DNA of 5,069 bases, taken from assembly GCA_945907055.1 (NCBI GenBank), contig CAMDSG010000133.1, forward strand, positions 1 through 5,069. Direction: 5' to 3'. The translations under genes were made by a program, and so were the position numbers. Positions 1 to 4,443 of this stretch are shown one piece after another. Below the pieces are notes generated by a model. That model saw nothing but the letters and a program-made list of their open reading frames with translations. It searched no databases and had not been told where the DNA came from. This DNA is from Bifidobacterium breve (GTDB lineage: Bacteria > Actinomycetota > Acidimicrobiia > IMCC26256). Position 1 is the first letter of the stretch. Each line of letters opens with the position of its first letter.

Positions 1-1
1 A

Positions 2-181
2 TCCAATAGCGTCGATCCCGAGCAAGTTACTTCTGGCGATGAACTCAAATGGGCCGGGCTTACGAAGTTCGACCGAATCTTTTTGGGCATCGATCCGCCC
101 CTAAAATTAAAGCCGCAAGTCCTCATTCAAACCTGCACCGGCATGAGCCACTATCCAAAGAGCGGGATAGAAGATGAGTAA
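2..181 (+). CDS. C-terminal part of an unknown protein (5' end outside the window)
   Basis: An open frame runs from the left edge to a TAA at 179-181 with no internal stop, giving about 59 residues of a protein whose start lies outside the window. The other two forward frames are broken by stops early on, so this is the likely coding frame. The readable tail is mixed and soluble-looking, with a stretch rich in Leu, Ile, Pro and Lys (DRIFLGIDPPLKLKPQVL) and an acidic end (GIEDE). There is no signal peptide, membrane segment or family motif I recognise. The stop overlaps the start of the next gene by 8 bases (ATGAGTAA), which suggests translational coupling and a shared transcript. The function is unknown. 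The call rests only on the open frame and the coupled junction. Confidence 0.6.
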   Translation, partial: SNSVDPEQVTSGDELKWAGLTKFDRIFLGIDPPLKLKPQVLIQTCTGMSHYPKSGIEDE

Positions 182-596
182 GCGCCGAGCGAGGAAGAGC
201 AAAAGCGTGCCGCCCGGTGAGATTGACCATCTGGCTGAGGCGGTAAGGCTCATTAAGAGCCTTCCGCCACTGGAATCCCTCGACGAGCTTCAAGACAAGT
301 ACATAAGGGTGATGCGTACAGGGATTGCAACAACTCCGCAAGAAGAGCGAATGCTTGCTGAGATCCAGGACTTTAGACGCAGAGGAATCATGATCGAGTT
401 TGCATCTGACATTGCAGATCCCATGACCGCATCGGATGATTTAGAAGAGGCCGTAGGGCGCCGGATAGTTAATGGGAAACGTAACACCTTGTTCTTCCGC
501 TTTACCTTTTGGGTTGGGTACGCAGTTCGGTTGATTTTCAATCGCTCTAGATCGTTTTTATGGAGACTCAGGAAATATTTCAAAAGAAGGCATTAG
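174..596 (+). CDS. Small basic hypothetical protein with a hydrophobic, Arg-rich C-terminus
   Basis: This encodes a 140-residue protein that I do not recognise. Residues 1-11 are strongly basic (MSKRRARKSKS). Residues 15-100 look helical and charged, with two segments centred near 20-30 and 55-72. Residues 105-123 form a hydrophobic aromatic stretch (TLFFRFTFWVGYAVRLIF), followed by a very basic tail (RLRKYFKRRH). The hydrophobic stretch contains Arg at 109 and 119, so it may be a membrane-surface helix rather than a clean transmembrane span. The ATG start overlaps the upstream stop, as expected for coupled translation; the region before it (AAAGAGCGGGATAGAAG) has only a weak ribosome site. 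The gene ends facing the 348-residue gene, and the two stop codons share bases 593-596. Binding to membrane or nucleic acid is possible from the charge pattern, but this is inference. Confidence 0.7.
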   Translation: MSKRRARKSKSVPPGEIDHLAEAVRLIKSLPPLESLDELQDKYIRVMRTGIATTPQEERMLAEIQDFRRRGIMIEFASDIADPMTASDDLEEAVGRRIVNGKRNTLFFRFTFWVGYAVRLIFNRSRSFLWRLRKYFKRRH

Positions 597-1639
597 AGCT
601 GGTTCCAATCAACCGTGCTGAGACTGCCGATTGGAGTGCTAACCCTTCTACGCTTTACTCGGTACTCGTCGTTTGAGATGCCACCTTCTTTTGTTAATCC
701 GGTGCCCTCGAGAACCGTGATGCTCGAGGTCTTCCAGGTGTGGCAAGCGAAGCCTCCGGCGGAGTAGCAGGGTCGCAGGATCAAAAAATCGCTGCCACTT
801 GCGGCAATGACAACGCATGGACGGGTCTTTATGCCTTGAATTGGGCCGCGAAATCTAATGGGTGCGCACACAATCTTGCCGACTAGGGGATCGTTCAGGT
901 CAATGTCATCGAATCGCATCACCGGATTTACTGTGCGTCGAGTCGTTAATGAAGACCCCTCAAATGATGAGCCTCCCGATTCATTCTCAACTTCGCTCGG
1001 AGTCGTTCCATGCGATTTGATGTCCGGGATGCTGGGAGACTTGCGATAGCGAGTCACCGCAGTTTGGGCTGCTCTCGGCGCTCGCTTGGCCTCTCTTCTT
1101 GTTGCCCTCTTAGCTAATACAACTGCGGAGGGAGAGCTTCTGCTCTTTTTAGGAGTCTTCTGCTGAACCTGATCGGTGCAGCTTTCCCTAAGAGCATTGA
1201 GAGCAAAGCGTTCATCGGTACTCAAGATCAGATGACATTTATCAGCGGCAGGCGCGTCGGTCGAAGCGTTAAGCGCAAGAGCTAACGCAACAAGCGTTGT
1301 GTCGGACTCTGCCAGTGTCTGATTAACAGCAAGCCTCAGTTCCTCCAAAGACGGATCTCTCCAATTAGCACCGATTGCTGCGATGATGCCTTCGTGCGCA
1401 GCCCACACAATAATTTGAAGAGCGGCGAACTGCTGGTGCATGCATTGTTTGCCTAAACGTCTCTGCAACACAGTTTGGATTGTCGGGCAATGCTCAAAGG
1501 TTGTTCTAGGGAGCCGCAAGATACTTTCCAGTGTCTTCGCGTCCGCTTGGTTCAAGGATCGAACAGCGGAGTTGATCTCCTGAGAACTCAAGCAACCGAA
1601 AATTTGAGTAACTAGGTCCCATCGCGTTTCATTAAGCAT
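593..1639 (-). CDS. Multidomain protein: N-terminal helical region, basic linker, C-terminal PemK/MazF-fold domain
   Basis: The protein has 348 residues. Residues 1-153 look helical and match no family I know. Residues 160-235 form a low-complexity linker, first Lys/Arg-rich (KKSRSS, RATRREAKRAPR) and then Ser/Glu/Gly-rich. Residues 252-341 resemble the PemK/MazF toxin barrel: an opening strand (VGKIVCAPIRF), the typical Arg-Pro after the first loop (KTRPCVVI, R273-P274), a second strand ending in PCYS where MazF has its Thr/Ser, and a late GLTK...RVKRRRVSTPIGSL block like the usual GLTK-SYV...IGxL ending. It aligns with the divergent 136-residue protein over the same blocks. MazF-family proteins are usually about 110 residues, so the long front half is unusual. 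The start is supported by GGGGGG five bases upstream. A toxin or RNase activity is inference from the fold; a regulatory or non-toxic role is equally possible. Confidence 0.72.
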   Translation of the reverse strand: MLNETRWDLVTQIFGCLSSQEINSAVRSLNQADAKTLESILRLPRTTFEHCPTIQTVLQRRLGKQCMHQQFAALQIIVWAAHEGIIAAIGANWRDPSLEELRLAVNQTLAESDTTLVALALALNASTDAPAADKCHLILSTDERFALNALRESCTDQVQQKTPKKSRSSPSAVVLAKRATRREAKRAPRAAQTAVTRYRKSPSIPDIKSHGTTPSEVENESGGSSFEGSSLTTRRTVNPVMRFDDIDLNDPLVGKIVCAPIRFRGPIQGIKTRPCVVIAASGSDFLILRPCYSAGGFACHTWKTSSITVLEGTGLTKEGGISNDEYRVKRRRVSTPIGSLSTVDWNQL

Positions 1640-1644
1640 CTCTG

Positions 1645-1650
1645 CCCCCC
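1645..1650 (-). promoter_or_regulatory. Ribosome binding site fixing the start of the 348-residue gene
   Basis: On the minus strand a run GGGGGG is followed by CAGAG and then the ATG whose first base is 1639. The five-base spacing suits translation initiation and supports this ATG as the start. Confidence 0.5.
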
Positions 1651-1691
1651 ATCAGCGCCATTTGGCGTCCCCTCCGACGGTGATCACCATT

Positions 1692-1752
1692 ACAAGAGGG
1701 TGGGACAACTAAATCCGAGCCACCTCACCTCGATGATGTCCCACCCACTTCT
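1692..1752. promoter_or_regulatory. Symmetric inverted repeat (candidate operator) between divergent PemK-like genes
   Basis: The left arm GGGTGGGACA (1698-1707) and the right arm TGTCCCACCC (1737-1746) are perfect reverse complements separated by 29 bases. Read outward from the centre, each arm continues with N-CTT-N-T, so the half-sites extend to 16 bases (1707 down to 1692, and 1737 up to 1752) with 14 matches. The element sits in the 163-base gap between the two divergently transcribed PemK-fold genes, so it could bind a dimeric regulator controlling both, or each arm could be part of one of two mirror-image promoters. I could not assign convincing -10 boxes. The long spacer and the lack of a T-run argue against a simple terminator. 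The symmetry is seen directly; the function is inferred. Confidence 0.55.
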
Positions 1753-1790
1753 TACTCTTTATTCCAGTGAGCAGAGGGGCTGCTCTCGGC

Positions 1791-1797
1791 GAGGGGA
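1791..1797 (+). promoter_or_regulatory. Ribosome binding site fixing the start at 1803
   Basis: GAGGGGA lies five bases before the ATG at 1803. It favours this start over an in-frame GTG at 1767, which has no comparable site and would add 12 residues. Confidence 0.55.
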
Positions 1798-1802
1798 CCG
1801 CA

Positions 1803-2213
1803 ATGCGTCAGACAGATAAAAGGGTAAAGAAGATCAATGACCACCGTACGCTTAGAAAAGCCGAGAGGCGAGCAAAGTCGATGCGGGTATCCAAGCCTAA
1901 GATTGGTGTGCTTGAGGTAGGGATGGTTGTAAGGCTCGAGATTCAGTATTCCGACGGTGTTGGTTCCAAAGTACGGCCGGCCCTCGTACTGGGAGTTGAT
2001 GGCGATCAGGTTCAGGTCAGGGCGTTTACTTCCAGCGTCCAGTCTGCTGGCCCTGCCGGAGTAACTGTGGAGCCGTCGGATGCAAATGGGCTGACGCGCC
2101 GCTGTTACATCCGCTCGAATTCAATCACGGTATCCGCTAATTCCATTCTTGAAATATTGGGTCGCCTGCCTCTAGAGATCCTTCTTGAGCGTTCCTCGAG
2201 CGCTGCGTTCTGA
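1803..2213 (+). CDS. PemK/MazF-fold protein with a basic N-terminal extension
   Basis: The protein has 136 residues from the ATG at 1803, chosen because of the strong AGGGGA site; an upstream GTG at 1767 is less likely. Residues 1-34 are highly basic (RVKK, RKAERRAK) and could contact nucleic acid. Residues 37-124 match the PemK/MazF pattern: VGMVVRLEIQYSDG, then KVRPALVL with the conserved Arg-Pro (R58-P59), a strand ending in FTSS (76-78) at the usual Thr/Ser position, and NGLTRRCYIRSNSI followed by ILGRLP. MazF-family toxins cleave RNA at short sequences and are normally paired with a small antitoxin gene just upstream. Here none is seen; the upstream neighbour is the divergent, related 348-residue gene. 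It may be an orphan toxin, a toxin neutralised by that neighbour, or a domesticated RNA-binding protein. The family call is fairly secure; the activity is unproven. Confidence 0.78.
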   Translation: MRQTDKRVKKINDHRTLRKAERRAKSMRVSKPKIGVLEVGMVVRLEIQYSDGVGSKVRPALVLGVDGDQVQVRAFTSSVQSAGPAGVTVEPSDANGLTRRCYIRSNSITVSANSILEILGRLPLEILLERSSSAAF

Positions 2214-2288
2214 AGCCATGGTCGACGCTCGCTAAATATTTGACAAGGTTGCTCTGTCTTTGATTCAGAACTCAATCAGGTGTGCAGG

Positions 2289-3314
2289 TTATGCAGACCA
2301 GGAGTCGCCGGGGTTTACTTGTCCGCCCTCTGGAATCTTTAGAGACTCGCGAACCTCGTCTAGTGGGAGTGCGAGGAGCGACATCCAGTCCCAATTCGAA
2401 TCGTAGAGATCTGTCTGAGTCTGCGAACCTCGAAGCGCTGCGTTTGCCATCATCTCAGGGTCAAGGTGCGAGTGCCCCTCGGGAAAGACTCCAAGTTTTA
2501 TACCTTGATGCCACTGCAGCAATACGACTGAGAGCCAACCAATTCCAGCCGACGCGTTCGCAGCATTGAATACCGCCGTATAGACCTCGCCCTGCGCAGA
2601 TGTGTTGTACGACGCAAGCACATGATGCACGTCATGCGAACCAAGGAACTCAACGGGGAGCGGCGTACCCGGCATACCCGGCATATCGAACTTTGCCTCG
2701 TTATAGAACACGCGCATCATCGCACCTAGAGAACCCTCGGGCGCCTCTGCGATGAGCCGGTGATATCTGGAGATTGTCTCAGGGGTTGTGATCGTCTCAA
2801 GGTTGTGTCGCTCCATGTGGTCTGCAATTACTTTGTTATCAATGCCGATGCGCTCTGAGAGAAACCGTCGAAACAAATCAGCCTTAGACACTGCAGAGTT
2901 TTCATTCGCTATGGCCGCAATATTGCGCGCCATTACATCGTCAACTCCTAGACGCGTAGCAACCCAATGTGCTGCTGCAGTTGCGTCCGGGTCTGGGTCG
3001 TCCGCAAATAGAGAGACGAGCAACCCTGCATGCACTGCCTCTAGGCGATCGTTCTCGGAGGTGAGACCGATGAGTATCTCAGCAATTGCAGCCTCGGCGT
3101 CCGCCCACGGCTCATCAACACCAAGTAGATCCGAGAAATCAAGCGGCTCATCGAAACCGTGGCATCCAGCACAGCCCTCTAGTGCTGCAAACATAGTTAC
3201 GAGCTCTGCTTCGTCACCTGCAAAAGGTCGCATGCCGAGTGCAGTAACTACTAAACGCATCACAGCTATATACGCACGCCGTGTCTCAGGCGGTCCAAAT
3301 ACAAGTAAGGCCAT
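2289..3314 (-). CDS. TerB-like helical region fused to a Coq4-like domain
   Basis: The protein has 341 residues from the ATG at 3314, which has AAAAGGA nine bases upstream. The frame stays open 23 codons further upstream, but that stretch crosses the 16-bp repeats and lacks protein-like character. Residues 1-155 are helical and acidic; the segment LTSENDRLEAVHAGLL...FADD...RLGVDD resembles the acidic, LGV-containing repeats of TerB-like proteins. Residues 180-330 resemble Coq4: PEGSLGAMMRVF, then HDVHHVLASYNTSAQGE, which fits the family HDxxH-x11-E metal-site motif exactly (H227, D228, H231, E243). Coq4 proteins act in ubiquinone biosynthesis as membrane-associated lipid/quinone proteins. No other quinone gene lies nearby, so a ubiquinone role is not implied. 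There is no signal peptide or clear membrane span, so it is probably cytoplasmic or peripheral. The Coq4-like call is good; the TerB-like call is tentative. Confidence 0.78.
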   Translation of the reverse strand: MALLVFGPPETRRAYIAVMRLVVTALGMRPFAGDEAELVTMFAALEGCAGCHGFDEPLDFSDLLGVDEPWADAEAAIAEILIGLTSENDRLEAVHAGLLVSLFADDPDPDATAAAHWVATRLGVDDVMARNIAAIANENSAVSKADLFRRFLSERIGIDNKVIADHMERHNLETITTPETISRYHRLIAEAPEGSLGAMMRVFYNEAKFDMPGMPGTPLPVEFLGSHDVHHVLASYNTSAQGEVYTAVFNAANASAGIGWLSVVLLQWHQGIKLGVFPEGHSHLDPEMMANAALRGSQTQTDLYDSNWDWMSLLALPLDEVRESLKIPEGGQVNPGDSWSA

Positions 3315-3330
3315 TTTGCCTAATCCTTTT

Positions 3331-3362
3331 ATCGCTGAATCTTCATATCGCTGAATCTGAAT
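3331..3362. repeat. Two tandem 16-bp direct repeats upstream of the Coq4-like gene
   Basis: ATCGCTGAATCT occurs at 3331-3342 and again at 3347-3358. Including the next four bases, the units are 16 bp long and match at 14 positions. They begin 16 bases upstream of the Coq4-like start codon, just beyond its ribosome site. The 16-bp period is roughly one and a half helical turns. They could be a binding site for a regulator or simply a local duplication in the leader. Confidence 0.5.
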
Positions 3363-3415
3363 ATTTAGACAGGCTACCGGCACTTGTCCAGCCCAGCGTA
3401 AGACAGACTAAAGAG

Positions 3416-3478
3416 CTGAAGCCTGATCTCATTATTGACTGCGACCCTGGCCATGACGATGCGGTGACTTCGTCGTAG
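3416..3478 (+). pseudogene. Relic of the 5' end of a nucleoside hydrolase gene
   Basis: Translated from CTG at 3416, this segment gives LKPDLIIDCDPGHDDAV and then TSS and a TAG. Fifteen residues in a row are identical to the start of the intact nucleoside hydrolase gene at 4444, including the DxDxxxDD calcium-site motif. Over 51 aligned bases I count 44 matches. Five of the seven differences are synonymous, in four codons (GAT/GAC, CTC/TTG, CCT/CCA, GGC/GGG); the other two change the first codon (CTG/ATG) and the last (GTG/ATG). Some similarity (CCCA, GTAAGAC) may also extend about 20 bases upstream. Similarity ends abruptly near 3466 and a stop follows, so no functional enzyme can be made. 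The synonymous pattern suggests a copy that diverged under selection before it decayed. In the same frame after the stop, TVSSGDNQFRLDLLA (3497-3541) faintly resembles the usual C-terminal helix of the family, so an internally deleted gene is possible. Confidence 0.7.
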
Positions 3479-3535
3479 AAGTGCTTAACGCTCTTGACTG
3501 TGAGTAGTGGTGATAACCAGTTCCGCCTAGATCTA

Positions 3536-4099
3536 TTAGCGTCGAACCGCTACGCGAAAAAATTTATCGGGGTCTTGATTCAACACCAGCAGCAGATTGG
3601 TCCAGATATCCGGCAGTGGAAGAGTCTCATGGTTCACCGGAAGAACGCAGAGAATCTGTTTTTCATACGGCTTCTCTCTTGGTCTGAACTCGAGATTGTA
3701 GAGCCTTCCTAATCGGATCCTTCCCCTCGCCGTCTCTACCCAGAACCCACTGTGGTGAACATAATCTTCTCGTTGAAATGGGTTGAGTAGTGAAAGGAGC
3801 AACTCGCGCGCACGTTCATGGGCAGTTCGACGCGCAGCTACCCTCTCCATGCTTGATTCTGATGGCCATATGGTTCTGACCGGTAGCGCCGAAGTGAAGA
3901 TTGTTGTTCGAGGGCGCCTCCTGGTGCGAGTACGCGTCGGTGTTCGCGTTATCCAAGTGACCCCTTCGACGGGGTGTGGCCGAATCTCTGCACGACCTGA
4001 TACAACAATCGAGCCATCTCGATAGACGTGCAGTTCTCTGCCGTCGGGTAGTTGCTCAACCTCGTAAAGAATTGATGGTGCTTCGAGCGTTACTGTCAT
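3536..4099 (-). CDS. Hypothetical protein with a conserved C-terminal domain, second gene of a coupled pair
   Basis: The protein has 187 residues. Residues 10-40 look like a small beta region (YEVEQLPDGRELHVYRDGSI). Residues 51-64 are an Arg/Thr low-complexity run (TRTPTRTRTRRRPR). Residues 86-184 form the recognisable part: a helix (ERARELLLSLLNPFQRED), an aromatic strand (SGFWVETARGRIRLGRLYNLEF), a cysteine strand (ILCVLP), then LPDIWTNLLLVLNQDPDKFFRVA. From memory this matches a domain of unknown function, common in actinobacterial and phage-like genes, with the pattern ERA..LL..LLtp.Q...GyF.v...G..Y.I..g...Nv...LC..P...lP..D......LaL..de..FL.vA. The start ATG overlaps the upstream stop by four bases (ATGA), so translation is coupled to the 76-residue gene. 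No catalytic motif is evident and the biochemical role is unknown. Confidence 0.72.
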   Translation of the reverse strand: MTVTLEAPSILYEVEQLPDGRELHVYRDGSIVVSGRAEIRPHPVEGVTWITRTPTRTRTRRRPRTTIFTSALPVRTIWPSESSMERVAARRTAHERARELLLSLLNPFQREDYVHHSGFWVETARGRIRLGRLYNLEFRPREKPYEKQILCVLPVNHETLPLPDIWTNLLLVLNQDPDKFFRVAVRR

Positions 4100-4326
4100 C
4101 CGCCTACGACAGCGCGTACCCAGACGATCTCCTCAGCCTCAGCATCAAATGCTTTTATGAGCGTTGTCTCCGATGCGGGTGCGCCGGCGGGCCTTGCAAA
4201 TGCCATCCGGCGTTCCATCGAGAGGGATCTAAAAATTCTCTCGGCCTCTACGAGCGTCTCAGGATCATCAACAGACCACTTCACTACGGTGTCGCCGGTT
4301 TCATCCAGAATTCGCATAATTCCCAT
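4096..4326 (-). CDS. Small conserved hypothetical protein ending in Gly-Gly, first gene of a coupled pair
   Basis: The protein has 76 residues from the ATG at 4326, which is preceded by AGAGAAGAGA five bases upstream. A TTG at 4401 would add 25 residues but has no good ribosome site. The pattern is MRILDETGDTVVKW near the start, then DPETLVEAERIFRSL as a helix, and KAFDAEAEEIVWVRAVVGG at the end. I recall small proteins of this shape (RxLDxTGDTxxxWDxxD...A...F..L......FD..AEEI...P..GG) in actinobacterial and phage-related gene sets, often beside genes like the next one; this is memory, not a search. The ubiquitin-like length and diglycine tail invite comparison with ubiquitin-like modifiers, but no E1, E2 or JAB-type gene is in the window and the sequence does not otherwise match a beta-grasp. 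Its stop overlaps the next start (ATGA). The function is unknown. Confidence 0.72.
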   Translation of the reverse strand: MGIMRILDETGDTVVKWSVDDPETLVEAERIFRSLSMERRMAFARPAGAPASETTLIKAFDAEAEEIVWVRAVVGG

Positions 4327-4331
4327 TAAAA

Positions 4332-4341
4332 TCTCTTCTCT
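4332..4341 (-). promoter_or_regulatory. Ribosome binding site favouring the start at 4326
   Basis: On the minus strand AGAGAAGAGA is followed by TTTTA and then ATG. It is only partly complementary to the ribosomal anti-Shine-Dalgarno sequence, but it is the best site for this gene and favours a 76-residue product. Confidence 0.4.
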
Positions 4342-4443
4342 AAAAACTAGGGAGCCTCGGTTACGGAGGCATAGTCGAACATACATTCGCCCATTAGTCA
4401 ACCCCCAAAAATGGCCCTAGACCCAATGGGTAAGACTGTGGTC

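Noticed and set aside
2240..2268. TTGACA in the gap between the convergent genes as a promoter -35 box
   Set aside because: The sequence 17 bases downstream (ATTCAG) is a poor -10 box and no plus-strand gene follows it.
2261..2278. TGATT...AATCA inverted repeat between the convergent genes as a terminator
   Set aside because: The arms are only 5 bp and AT-rich with no T-run after them, so the hairpin would be too weak.
3159..3173. CAGCH in the Coq4-like protein (residues 48-52), matching the CxxCH haem-c attachment pattern
   Set aside because: The protein has no signal peptide or export signal and the motif lies in a helical acidic region, so covalent haem attachment is unlikely. Coincidence is the simplest reading.
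2788..3354. Long open frame on the plus strand opposite the Coq4-like gene
   Set aside because: Its translation is Ser/Ala-rich with no motif and lies wholly antisense to a gene with clear family motifs, so it is a shadow frame.
3315..3383. N-terminal extension of the Coq4-like protein to 3383
   Set aside because: It reads across the tandem 16-bp repeats and lacks family similarity, while the ATG at 3314 has a clear ribosome site.
4354..4370. GCCTC...GAGGC hairpin upstream of the 76-residue gene as an attenuator
   Set aside because: The stem is 5 bp, and on the minus strand the T-run starts about seven bases after it. This is not enough to claim a terminator or riboswitch.
4327..4403. Extended start (TTG at 4401) for the 76-residue protein
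   Set aside because: The extension has no ribosome site, and the conserved part begins at the later ATG, which has a better site.
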